A stretch of 64,000 bases of DNA from Myxococcales bacterium (lineage in GTDB: Bacteria; Myxococcota_A; Polyangia; Polyangiales; Polyangiaceae), in NCBI GenBank assembly GCA_025359105.1, contig JANYHK010000017.1:1-64000 (forward strand), in the 5' to 3' direction. Below the pieces are notes generated by a model. It did not search any database. It had not been told where the DNA came from and saw only the letters and a list, made by a program, of their open reading frames with translations. Shown here piece by piece: positions 6,716-15,298 of this stretch. The translations under genes and the position numbers were made by a program. Every line of letters starts with the position of its first letter. Positions within the stretch are counted from its first letter, which is position 1.

Positions 6716-7954
6716 ATGCGCCGCCTCGCGCTCGCCGCCGCATTGCCCCTCGCGCTCGCGCTCGAGGCCATCCCCGCCTGCACCTCGCACCCCTCGTCTC
6801 CTCCCGCACCCCCGCCGCCCCCATTCCGCCAAGCCGCCTTCTACGCGACCCTCGCCCACGACGCCGACGCGTTCACCATCACCGCCGGCAACTGGCTCGA
6901 AGACTACGGCGACGCCCCGTTCTACGGCCTCGCCTTCTACGCCCACGCCTCCCGCGAACAACCCACCAACGCCGCCTGGGCCTCCCGCGCCGAGGCCTCC
7001 CGCCAGCGCGCGCTCGCCCTCATCACCGACGCCGATCTCGTCAACGGCGATCTCCAGGAGATGGTGATGAGCACCCTCGGCCTCATCGAGGCGATGGACG
7101 CGCGCGGCGATCGCGCCGATCTCGCGACGGTCGACGCGTTCCTCGATCGGCTCGATCGGCTCGTCAGCCTCGTCGGGTGGTACATCGAGGTCGGGGCGGA
7201 CCGGAGCTGGGCGCTCAAGACGTACGGGCCCACGTCGATCAGCGCGCTCATCGGGCTCGCGAATTTGCAGTACGCGCACCTCCTCGGCGGGGAACGCAAG
7301 GACGAGCGCGTCGCGTGGGCCAGGCAGATGGCCGAGCACATCGACTCGCGCGCGTGGAACGGGACCGCGTACACGTTCGGTCTCGGCCGCGCCGGGATCC
7401 TCCTCTACCCGAACGTCGCGATGATCGCGATGCAGGCGCGCCTCTACCAGGTGACCGGGGACGACGCGTACAAGGCCCGGGCGCGCGCCGTGTACGACGC
7501 GGTGCAGCCGCTGAAGCTCCCGACGTCGCCGACGCGGTACTACTCCGAGTACAGCGCCGCGGAGATGGGGGCCAAGACGCGTGACTACTCGACGCTGTCG
7601 GAGCACAACTACGTCGTCCTCGCGCTGATGCTCCTCTACCAAGTCACGGGGGAGCGCGGGTTCGTCGACGAGGCCGACTCGATCGTCGACGCGCTCTCTA
7701 CCGAGCTTCACGGGCGCTGGTGCCTCTCCGACGTGCACACCGAGACGTGCGCCCCCGCGTGCGCGGCCGGCGCGGGCGGCGCCACCGCTCCAATCTGCGT
7801 GGGCACGCAGTGCACCGCGGATCGCTGCCAGGACGCCGTCAGGCACCACTGGATCGACGGGCGCCCCGCGGTGCCGAGCGATCCGAGCTTCATGTGCTCG
7901 GGGTGCAACCTGCAGATGCTCTACGGCATGTGGTTCCGGCAGAATCGCCTCTGA
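6716..7954 (+). CDS. Lipoprotein with (alpha/alpha) toroid fold, 412 aa
   Basis: Starts at ATG 6716 with a lipoprotein signal (MRRLALAAAL...IPAC lipobox, Cys about 22). The body has a helical repeat pattern with Trp/Tyr-rich turns such as NWLEDYGDAPFYGLAFYAHA and RAWNGTAYTFGLGRAG, typical of six-hairpin glycosidase or lyase-like toroids. The C-terminal region is Cys-rich (CAPACAAG, CVGTQC, CSGC). No catalytic acid can be assigned with certainty. It may act on cell-surface polysaccharide, which would fit the locus further downstream; this is inference. Confidence 0.7.
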   Translation: MRRLALAAALPLALALEAIPACTSHPSSPPAPPPPPFRQAAFYATLAHDADAFTITAGNWLEDYGDAPFYGLAFYAHASREQPTNAAWASRAEASRQRALALITDADLVNGDLQEMVMSTLGLIEAMDARGDRADLATVDAFLDRLDRLVSLVGWYIEVGADRSWALKTYGPTSISALIGLANLQYAHLLGGERKDERVAWARQMAEHIDSRAWNGTAYTFGLGRAGILLYPNVAMIAMQARLYQVTGDDAYKARARAVYDAVQPLKLPTSPTRYYSEYSAAEMGAKTRDYSTLSEHNYVVLALMLLYQVTGERGFVDEADSIVDALSTELHGRWCLSDVHTETCAPACAAGAGGATAPICVGTQCTADRCQDAVRHHWIDGRPAVPSDPSFMCSGCNLQMLYGMWFRQNRL

Positions 7955-8073
7955 AGCTCCGGCACCGGCCGTCTCCGACATGCCGGTACATGTGCCTTCG
8001 TGTAGCCGTCACCCTTTCGTCTCGCTTCGGGCGCGCCCGTCGGCGGGGCAGTGTTTCGCGGTATCGCCTTGCG

Positions 8074-9213
8074 ATGCGAATCCGAACCTTGGCCGGGGTG
8101 GCCCTTCTCGGCGCCGTCGCCGTGGTCGCGTGCGGCAGCTCCAGCAAGAAGGGGTTCGGCGGCGATCCGTTCCCAGCCGACGGCACCGATTCGGGCGCGT
8201 CGTTCGGGGATGGCGGGCCCGTCCTCGGCGGGAGCAGCGGCAGCAGCAGCGGGACCAGCGGCAACCCCTCGTGCGCGGCCGCGGTGACGACGGCGAAGCG
8301 CGCGGAGGTCGACCTCATCATCCTCATCGACACCTCCGGCAGCATGGCCGAGGAGACCGCGCAGGTTCAGCAGAACATCAACGACTTCGCCAAGTCGATC
8401 GGCCAGAGCGGCCTCGACTACCGCGTCATCATGGTCGCCGAGAAGCCGATCGTGTTTCCCTTCCCGCTGCCGACGGGAATTTGCGTGCCGCCTCCGCTCG
8501 CCGGCGCGAGCTGCGGGGACAACCCGCCGCTCTTCCACCACATCAACCAGACCGTCGCCAGCACCGATTCGCTCTCCCTCATCCTCTCCACCTACGACAA
8601 GTGGAAGGGGTTCCTCCGCCAGGACGCCTACAAGGTCTTCATCGAGATCACCGACGACAACTCCGATCTCGACAACGCCGCCTTCGACACGCAGCTCCTC
8701 GCCAAGCAGCCCGCGGGGATCTTCGGCGACGCGACGAAGCGCAAGTACATCTTCGACGCCATCTGCGGCTGGAAGGACGGCACGCCCGTCCTCGACGCGA
8801 CCAAGTGCAGCACCGCCGTCAACACCGGCGACCAGTACCAGCACCTCTCGCAGCTCACCGGCGGCACCGTCGATTCGGTGTGCAAGACCAGCTACGCGAG
8901 CGTCTTCAACAACCTCGCCAAGGGGCTCGTGACCAAGCTCGGCTGCGACTTCGCGATGCCGACGGCCGACGGCGGCACGATCGATCCGGACAAGGTCGTC
9001 GTCCGGTACACCCCGGGCTCCGGCCCGCCGCGCACGCTCACGCACGTGACGGACATCTCCAAGTGCGCCGCGAACGCCGACGGCTGGTACTACGATCGCG
9101 TCCCCGGCCCGTCGAAGATCATCTTCTGCTCGACCTTGTGCGCGACGGCCGGCGTGGACACCACGGGCAAAGTGGAGATCCTCGCCGGCTGCAGCGCGCC
9201 GCCGCCGAAGTAG
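8074..9213 (+). CDS. VWA-domain lipoprotein, 379 aa
   Basis: Lipobox VVAC follows a short signal peptide, then a Ser/Gly-rich linker (residues about 40-65). A von Willebrand factor A domain follows: DLIILIDTSGSMAEE provides the MIDAS DxSxS motif, and ITDDNSD is in a second metal-loop position. Cys pairs (CGWKDG...KCSTA, CKTSY, CDFAM) suggest disulfides in the periplasm or cell surface. Myxococcota encode many such proteins of unknown ligand. ATG 8074 is chosen because it gives the complete signal peptide. Confidence 0.85.
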   Translation: MRIRTLAGVALLGAVAVVACGSSSKKGFGGDPFPADGTDSGASFGDGGPVLGGSSGSSSGTSGNPSCAAAVTTAKRAEVDLIILIDTSGSMAEETAQVQQNINDFAKSIGQSGLDYRVIMVAEKPIVFPFPLPTGICVPPPLAGASCGDNPPLFHHINQTVASTDSLSLILSTYDKWKGFLRQDAYKVFIEITDDNSDLDNAAFDTQLLAKQPAGIFGDATKRKYIFDAICGWKDGTPVLDATKCSTAVNTGDQYQHLSQLTGGTVDSVCKTSYASVFNNLAKGLVTKLGCDFAMPTADGGTIDPDKVVVRYTPGSGPPRTLTHVTDISKCAANADGWYYDRVPGPSKIIFCSTLCATAGVDTTGKVEILAGCSAPPPK

Positions 9214-9235
9214 CTGCTGTCGAAGTCGGGCACGC

Positions 9236-9541
9236 TCATCTCTTCCGCCCCCGGGTGCGCTCAGCGTGGGCCTTGAAGGCGCCGAGCTCCAGCGTCCAGA
9301 AGCGCTCGATCTCGGCGACCCACGCGGCAAGCTCCCCGAACGGCGCCGGACACAACCGGTACACGCGCGCGCGCAGATCGCCGGCGTCGTTGGCGGGCTC
9401 CACGAGGCCCCCGGTCCGCAGGACCTTCAGGTGACGGCTCATCGCCGGCCGTGACATGCCCAGCTCCGCGGCGAGATCCCCCGCGCCGTGCCCCGCGCGC
9501 CCGATCGTGCTAGGTTCCGCGCCCCGTGAGCGCCGCAGCAC
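9236..9541 (-). CDS. ArsR-like regulator, N-terminally shortened
   Basis: The centre matches ArsR-type winged HTH (AGDLAAELGMSRPAMSRHLKVLRTGGLV), but the usual first helix with an L-x-D-P-T-R-R-x-I-L-x-L-L pattern is missing. The only upstream start (GTG 9541) lies inside the divergent methyltransferase gene, so 16 bases overlap. The residues before the HTH (MLRRSRGAEPSTIGRAGHG) look like translated promoter DNA. It may be a decayed copy or may start at an internal codon; gene neighbours do not suggest a metal-resistance role. Confidence 0.45.
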   Translation of the reverse strand: MLRRSRGAEPSTIGRAGHGAGDLAAELGMSRPAMSRHLKVLRTGGLVEPANDAGDLRARVYRLCPAPFGELAAWVAEIERFWTLELGAFKAHAERTRGRKR

Positions 9542-10281
9542 CCGATTCCAAACCCCCCGCGTCTGGCCGCACCTTCTCCCTGCGGGGACTCCGCCGCGAG
9601 CGCCCCGACCAGCAGCGCTTCGAGGCGCCCGAGGTCTTCGGCCGCGAGGCCATCAACCGCATCGCGCGCGCCCTGCCGCTCTTCGAGCGCGCGTACGCGT
9701 TCGTGCGGTTCTCGATCCTGCGGCCCAAGCTCCTCAGCGTCATGGATCTGCTCCTGACCGACGAGGGGCGCATCCTCGACGTCGGGTGCGGCTTCGGCCT
9801 CTTCGCCGCGTACTTCGGGCAGACGCAGCCGGGCCGCCGCATCGTCGGCGTCGATCCGGACGCGCGGCGCATCGGCCTCGCGCAGAAGGTCGCCGCGCGG
9901 CTCGGCCTGACGCAGCACTCCTTTCACGTCGGCGACGTCCGCGACGCGCACATCGAGGGCCCCTTCGACGCGGCGTACGTGCTCGACGTGATGCACCACA
10001 TCCCCGAGGATCAGCAGCGCGCGGTCCTCGTGCACCTGCGCGATCTCCTCGTGCCGGGCGGCGTCCTCCTCATCAAGGACATCACGACCGAGCCGGCGAG
10101 CCACCTCCTCTTCACCGAGCTGCTCGATCGCGCGATGGTCGGCTGGAACGAGCCGCTCGCCTACCGCCACCACCGCGCGTGGGGCGAGATGCTGAGCGAG
10201 CTCGGCTTCAAGGTCCGCATGGTCCGCGTGCCCGACGTGTTGCCCTACCCGCACGTCGTCATCGCCGCGACCAAGCTCTGA
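9526..10281 (+). CDS. SAM-dependent methyltransferase, 251 aa
   Basis: Class I methyltransferase. Motif I ILDVGCGFGLFAAYFG is at about residues 83-98, followed by GVDPD (motif II) and FDAAYVLDVMHHI (motif IV region). Start GTG 9526. The N-terminal about 55 residues are basic and hydrophobic (FSILRPKLLSVMDLL) and could associate with membrane. There is no specific substrate clue; closest layout is of the lipid/quinone-type or unknown methyltransferases. It is divergent from the ArsR-like gene. Confidence 0.85.
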   Translation: MSAAAPDSKPPASGRTFSLRGLRRERPDQQRFEAPEVFGREAINRIARALPLFERAYAFVRFSILRPKLLSVMDLLLTDEGRILDVGCGFGLFAAYFGQTQPGRRIVGVDPDARRIGLAQKVAARLGLTQHSFHVGDVRDAHIEGPFDAAYVLDVMHHIPEDQQRAVLVHLRDLLVPGGVLLIKDITTEPASHLLFTELLDRAMVGWNEPLAYRHHRAWGEMLSELGFKVRMVRVPDVLPYPHVVIAATKL

Positions 10282-10339
10282 GCACGAAGCTCTGACCGGG
10301 AGCTTTTGCCCTCGGCGCACATCGGCTAGCTTTGGTCGC

Positions 10340-11788
10340 ATGATGAAGCCGGGGTTCGGCATCGGGGCGGCGCTTCTCGTCGGGGCGCTCGGGGCAGGCG
10401 CGTGCAGCAGCAAGGGAACCGCCGCCACCGGAGGCGACGCAGGCGCGGGCGCAGACGGCGGAGCCGCTGGCGCGCTGAGCGTGACGTTCGGGCCGATCAC
10501 CGTCGCCGCGAATTTCGAGAAGACCCAGTGCGTCGTGGTTCCGCTCGGCAACGACGCGCCGATCCACGTCGGTCAAATCCACAACGTGCTCGGCCCCGCG
10601 TCGCACCACCTCATCGTCTACAAGGTGAACGAGACCACCGCGCGGCCGGTGCCCTTCGACTGCCAGCCGTTCACCGACGCGCTCGATCCCGCCAAGGGCT
10701 CGCCGATCATGGTGACGCAGAAGAAGGACGACCTGCTGACCCTGCCGGCCGGCGTCGCCTACACCCTGGCCGCGCACCAGATGCTGCGCATCGAGATGCA
10801 CTACATCAACGCCACCTCGGCGCCGGTGACGTTGACCGCGACGTCGACGTTCACGCCGATGGCCGAGGCCGACTTCCACGACGAGGCCGGCTTCCTCTTC
10901 ATCGGCGATCCGGACATCGCGCTCCCGCCCAACGCCGCGACGACGCTCGGGCCCGTCTTCTTCAAGCTGCCCGAGAAGTACGCGACGGCGAAGTTCTTCG
11001 CGATCACCGGGCACGAGCACAAGCTCGGGACCAAGGTGAAAATAGCCACCGCCACCAGCAAGAGCGATCCCGGGACGTCCGTCTACGACGTGCCGAACTG
11101 GAGCTGGGACGAGCCGGCGACGGTCGTTCCCGCGACGCCGTTCTCCATCCCCGCGGGCGGCGGGTTCCAGTTCTCGTGCGCGTGGAACAACACGTCGGCC
11201 AAGCAGGTCGCCTTCGGCGAGTCGGCGAACGACGAGATGTGCTTCTTCTGGGCGTACTACTACCCGAGCACCGGCGCGAACGTGTGCTTCCACTCCGAGG
11301 GGGCGAAGCTGAGCCAGGACTTCTGCTGCCCCGGCAGCTCCGACTGCGACGCGTTCATCGCCAGCGCCGACGGCGGCAAGCGCGCGTGCAACACGCTCGC
11401 GAACACCGGGCCGGTGGTGCAGGTTACGGCGGTCGCGTCCGATGCTCCCGTGGCGACCGGCGGCGGGATCCCCGACGGCACCTACGTCGTCACCGCCGCC
11501 ACCGCGTACACCGGCGCCGGCGGCGCGTCGGGGCCGACCGGGCAGACCTACCAGGCCACCAACCGATCGGCGGCGGGCCACTACGACTACGTCGCCGCCA
11601 CGAACGGTGGCGCCGACGACCACACGGGCGGGGTCTTCACGACGAACGGCTCGAGCCTCGACGCCGAGCAGACGTGCCCGATCCCGCAGAACACCGGGTT
11701 CAAGACGTACTCCTCCGACGGCGTGAGCACGTTCACCGGCTACATCCCAGGGACGCCGACGCAGGCGTTCACCTTCACCAAGCAGTAG
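10340..11788 (+). CDS. PHM-like copper monooxygenase-fold lipoprotein, 482 aa
   Basis: A lipoprotein (GAC lipobox near residue 21) with two domains like peptidylglycine alpha-hydroxylating/dopamine beta-monooxygenases. Candidate ligands for the first copper are His89, His90 (ASHHLIVYK) and His154 (RIEMHYIN). For the second copper they are His225 and His227 (TGHEHKLG) and Met300 (ANDEMCFF). The ligand set is complete, so it may bind copper and oxidise a substrate with an external reductant. The C terminus (about 380-482) is a Gly/Thr-rich beta region. Substrate unknown. Confidence 0.8.
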   Translation: MMKPGFGIGAALLVGALGAGACSSKGTAATGGDAGAGADGGAAGALSVTFGPITVAANFEKTQCVVVPLGNDAPIHVGQIHNVLGPASHHLIVYKVNETTARPVPFDCQPFTDALDPAKGSPIMVTQKKDDLLTLPAGVAYTLAAHQMLRIEMHYINATSAPVTLTATSTFTPMAEADFHDEAGFLFIGDPDIALPPNAATTLGPVFFKLPEKYATAKFFAITGHEHKLGTKVKIATATSKSDPGTSVYDVPNWSWDEPATVVPATPFSIPAGGGFQFSCAWNNTSAKQVAFGESANDEMCFFWAYYYPSTGANVCFHSEGAKLSQDFCCPGSSDCDAFIASADGGKRACNTLANTGPVVQVTAVASDAPVATGGGIPDGTYVVTAATAYTGAGGASGPTGQTYQATNRSAAGHYDYVAATNGGADDHTGGVFTTNGSSLDAEQTCPIPQNTGFKTYSSDGVSTFTGYIPGTPTQAFTFTKQ

Positions 11789-11827
11789 CGAGAAAATCGG
11801 TGTTCACCGTTGGTGTAGCGTAGCGCG

Positions 11828-14026
11828 ATGATTCGACGCGCCGCGCTCGCGGTTGCATGGCTGGCGGCGTGCGTGGGGCCACCGCCGGCCGCGACCCCCG
11901 CCGATCCGGTGAGGGACAGGCCGGGTGCCGATGGGGGTGCTTCTTCTGTCGCGGACGCCGCGAACGCCGCAAACGCCGCGCCCGACCCGCTCACGGTGCG
12001 TGAAGGCGATCGCGCGATCGAATTCGCGTGCAACGGGCTGGACGACGACGAGGACGGTCTCGTCGATCTGCTGCTCCCTTCGGCAGCAAACGCGTGCCAC
12101 ACCGATCGGCCCGGCGCGTGCGGCGCAGGCCACGCGGCGTGCGTCGACGGGCGACGCGTCTGCATGACGCCGCCGCCGATGCCCGAGGTAGAGGACGGCG
12201 TCGACAACGACTGCAACGGCGCCGTCGACGACGTTCGCGTCGAGGCGCAGCACCCGCGCGCGCTCGTCCTCGCGCCGCGGTACGCGTGGACCGACGCGGC
12301 CCCCGACATCGCAAACGTCATGGCGACGCTCGCCCAGGCCGGCATCCCCTACGAGCGGCAAGCCGTCGGGACGGAGTGGGACGCCGCGATCGCCACGCTC
12401 GACGGCTACTCCATCGCCGTCGTGCCGGGGTACCTCCTCGGCACCGCGATCTCGGCCTCGGCGCGCGCGGGGCTCGAGCGGTTCGTGACCCGCGGGGGCG
12501 TCCTCGTGATCTGGAAGCCCATCGGGAAGCCCGAGCAGAAGCAGGCGTGGGACCTCGCTGGCCTCACGGGGAGCGCGCGAAGACGAGACGTCGCCGAGCT
12601 GCGCGTCGAGGGGACCTCGCCCTTCACCGCCGATCTCGATCGCCCCGAGGAGCGCACGCTGCCCATCAACGGCAAGCCTGGGCCGAACGGCGTGGAGGTG
12701 TGGGTCCTCGAGCCGCGCGAAGGCACCGAGATCGTGCTGCGCGCATACGCGGGCGGTAAGGCGGTCGGCGCGGCGGCGACGCGTCGCGCGCTCGGAAAGG
12801 GCGCGGTGTACGCGCTCGGGCACGATCTGTCGACGTTCGACGCGCCGCGCTGCTACGTGAACTGCTTCGAGCCGTCGGGTGATGTGATGCGCATGGCCCT
12901 CGAGGGTGTGTACCGCGAGGGCGCCGCCGGTCACGTCGTCCTGTCGCACACGGTGCCGGGCGCCGCGTCTTCGGTGCTCCTCGTGACGCACGATCTCGAC
13001 GCGCCCGACGCCCAGAACGCCGGCGAGTGGGGCGAGCCGGGCGCGCTGCAGGCGGCGCACGTGGAGCGTGGGCACGGCGCGCGGGCGACGTTCAACGTCA
13101 CGACCGACTACGTCGCCGGCTACTTCAACCCCGTCGTCGTGAAGCAGCTCTGCGCGCTCGGCATGTGCCCGCTGGGTGCGCACGGTGTCGTGTACTCTGC
13201 ACGCTTTGCGGCGCTGCCCGAAGGAACCTGCACGGAGACGCGCGCGACGTACGGCAGCGCGCCTTCGCTCTGCGGCGAGGTCCGCGTGTCCATGCAGCTG
13301 CTCGCCGAGCTCACCGGCGAGCGCCCGCGCGTCTGGCGTTCACCGTTCCTCGCCCTTCACCCGAAGCAGTACGACGTCCTCGCCAAGGCCGGCGTCCTCT
13401 ACGACTCGGGCTTCGGAATCGGCGATCTGCCGCACAACCTCCCGCTCGATCTCGCGGCGATCGGCGCGCACCAGGATCGCTTCCACCAGCGATCGCTCCT
13501 CGAATTTCCGATCGCGCTCGAGGACGGTCTCGACACCGTCGAGCAGGGAAAGCACCGGCGCGTCGAGCTCCAGGAGTCGAACAAGAACCTCTTCGCTGCG
13601 CGCTGGGACTACACGCTCCTCGCCAACGCCCAGAACCGCGCGATGACCACGCTCGTCCTGCATCCGTCGCGCGGGCGGGACATGCCGAACGACAACATGC
13701 GCGTGAAGATGGTGGCGCTCGATCGCATCCTCTCGCGCGCGACGTCGGCGGACGCGGTGGCGCTCACCATGGACCAGATGGGGGACTTCTGGCGCGCGCG
13801 CCTGGCCGCGCGGGTCGATGCCACCTGGGACGGGTCCTCGTACAAGGGGACGATCACCGCGGGCCCGACCACGGCGCCGGGCTTCACGCTGGAGTTCGGC
13901 GACGCGATCGTGGGATTTTCGTGCCCCGAGTGCGGGGGCGAGGCGCAAATTCACGGCAAACGCGTCGTGTTGCCGACGGCGCTCAAGCCCGGAGTGCGCG
14001 CGACGTTCACGGCGCGGACGCGCTGA
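11828..14026 (+). CDS. Polysaccharide-deacetylase-like lipoprotein, 732 aa
   Basis: Signal peptide with a LAAC lipobox, then an Asp-rich MopE-like motif CNGLDDDEDGLVD (about 69-81) and a second DGVDNDCNGAVDD, then a Rossmann-like/GATase-like domain, then a NodB-like domain. Motif 1 is THDLD. The expected H-x-x-x-H motif is GAHGVVYS, so the second His is replaced. Later RSPF and DSG parts are intact. This suggests lost or altered metal binding. It is a paralogue of the gene at 23726 and may bind or modify the exopolysaccharide made by the locus. Confidence 0.7.
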   Translation: MIRRAALAVAWLAACVGPPPAATPADPVRDRPGADGGASSVADAANAANAAPDPLTVREGDRAIEFACNGLDDDEDGLVDLLLPSAANACHTDRPGACGAGHAACVDGRRVCMTPPPMPEVEDGVDNDCNGAVDDVRVEAQHPRALVLAPRYAWTDAAPDIANVMATLAQAGIPYERQAVGTEWDAAIATLDGYSIAVVPGYLLGTAISASARAGLERFVTRGGVLVIWKPIGKPEQKQAWDLAGLTGSARRRDVAELRVEGTSPFTADLDRPEERTLPINGKPGPNGVEVWVLEPREGTEIVLRAYAGGKAVGAAATRRALGKGAVYALGHDLSTFDAPRCYVNCFEPSGDVMRMALEGVYREGAAGHVVLSHTVPGAASSVLLVTHDLDAPDAQNAGEWGEPGALQAAHVERGHGARATFNVTTDYVAGYFNPVVVKQLCALGMCPLGAHGVVYSARFAALPEGTCTETRATYGSAPSLCGEVRVSMQLLAELTGERPRVWRSPFLALHPKQYDVLAKAGVLYDSGFGIGDLPHNLPLDLAAIGAHQDRFHQRSLLEFPIALEDGLDTVEQGKHRRVELQESNKNLFAARWDYTLLANAQNRAMTTLVLHPSRGRDMPNDNMRVKMVALDRILSRATSADAVALTMDQMGDFWRARLAARVDATWDGSSYKGTITAGPTTAPGFTLEFGDAIVGFSCPECGGEAQIHGKRVVLPTALKPGVRATFTARTR

Positions 14027-14035
14027 GAGCCGCCC

Positions 14036-15298
14036 TCAAGGTGCCCAGAGGGTGGGCTGCTCCGGCGCGCGTCCCAGCTCGAAGCGCACGAGCTCGACCC
14101 AGGCGGTGCCGGCGACGCTCGGGCCCGTGTCGAAGACGAAGGGCACCTCCACCGTGAACGTCGGCAGCGCGCCGCTGGGCGCGCGGAGCGGCTCGAGCGC
14201 GGCCAGGATCTCTTTCGCGCGCGCGCGGTGTCCGAGTCGCCACGCCGCGAGGGCGACGCCGGCGCCGCCCTCCGGCCACACGGCGTCGAGGTGGTCCCAC
14301 GTTCGAGCAGGCAGCTTGCTTGCGAAGCGGCTCATCAGGAGCGCGTCCTCGAGCACCGGGCCGTCGGCCTGGGCGCGGTGCCCTCGCACGCCGGTGCGCG
14401 CGTCCTTCGCGGCGTACGCGTCGTCGCTCGTCGCGAACGACGCCTCCGCGCGGGCGCGATCCGACGTGGCGTCCAGGAAGACGGCGCCCCACGAAGCGCA
14501 ATCGAGCGCGCGTACGGGATCCTTCTCGCCGCCCGGGCCGATGCCGCGCGCGAGCTGCCCCACGTCGTCGCGCCAGGCTCGCCGCAGCCCCGCGGCCACG
14601 CGGGCCGCGCCGAGCGTGTAGGCCGGCGTGCCGCTGACGCGCGCGAGCGCGCGGAGGAAAAAGAACGCGTCGACGTTGTGCTCCGTCGAGACCCAGGGGA
14701 TCGCGCCCGGTCGAAGGATCTCCTTCACGTCGTCTCCGACGGCCTCGTAGGCGAGTACGCCCGCGCCCCCTCGAACGAGCCCGTCGCGCGCGTCGGCCGG
14801 ATCGTTCACCTGCCGTGACAGGAGGTACGCGGCCGCCCGGTGCGCGAGGCGAAGGGCGTCCTCCCGCGCGTCGCCGCCGGGCTCCGCGTTCACGTATTCG
14901 ACCGCGGCGTAGCCGATCCATGCCACCGCGCCCGCTCGAACGTAGCCGCGCGCGGCGTCGACCTCGCGTCCGACGAAGGAGAAGGGCAGCGAGCCGTCGG
15001 AACCCTGCAGCGCCGCGAGGCCGCGGAGGATGCTGCCCGCGCGCGACCGCTGACCGCTCCGCAGGAGCACGAGCACCACGAGCGCGCTGTCGTACACGGC
15101 GAAGCGCTGGCGCGAGGCATCGGTCACGACGAGCTCGCCCGTCCCGAGCGGGGAGGGCCGAACGGCGCCCAGAAGGAACGCGGTCGGGGTCGCGGTCTCT
15201 CCGCGGCGCGCCCCCGTCGCGATCCCCTCGGGTGGCCGCCCGTGCGCGCTGCAGGAGAGAAGCATGGACAGCCCCAGGGCCGCCGCTGCGCGGGTCAT
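14036..15298 (-). CDS. Alpha/alpha-barrel lipoprotein, 420 aa
   Basis: Begins with a short signal ending in LLSCS, giving a lipobox Cys near residue 16. The body is helical, with repeating Ala/Gly-rich hairpins and aromatic turns (FFFLRALARV, WASW-type CASWGAVFLDA), like prokaryotic (alpha/alpha)6 polysaccharide-handling proteins. Residues about 190-200 hold TEHNVDAFFF. It is the last gene of the minus operon, with an ATGA overlap to the HEAT-repeat gene. It is likely an extracytoplasmic partner of the polysaccharide synthase; no catalytic residue is certain. Confidence 0.7.
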   Translation of the reverse strand: MTRAAAALGLSMLLSCSAHGRPPEGIATGARRGETATPTAFLLGAVRPSPLGTGELVVTDASRQRFAVYDSALVVLVLLRSGQRSRAGSILRGLAALQGSDGSLPFSFVGREVDAARGYVRAGAVAWIGYAAVEYVNAEPGGDAREDALRLAHRAAAYLLSRQVNDPADARDGLVRGGAGVLAYEAVGDDVKEILRPGAIPWVSTEHNVDAFFFLRALARVSGTPAYTLGAARVAAGLRRAWRDDVGQLARGIGPGGEKDPVRALDCASWGAVFLDATSDRARAEASFATSDDAYAAKDARTGVRGHRAQADGPVLEDALLMSRFASKLPARTWDHLDAVWPEGGAGVALAAWRLGHRARAKEILAALEPLRAPSGALPTFTVEVPFVFDTGPSVAGTAWVELVRFELGRAPEQPTLWAP

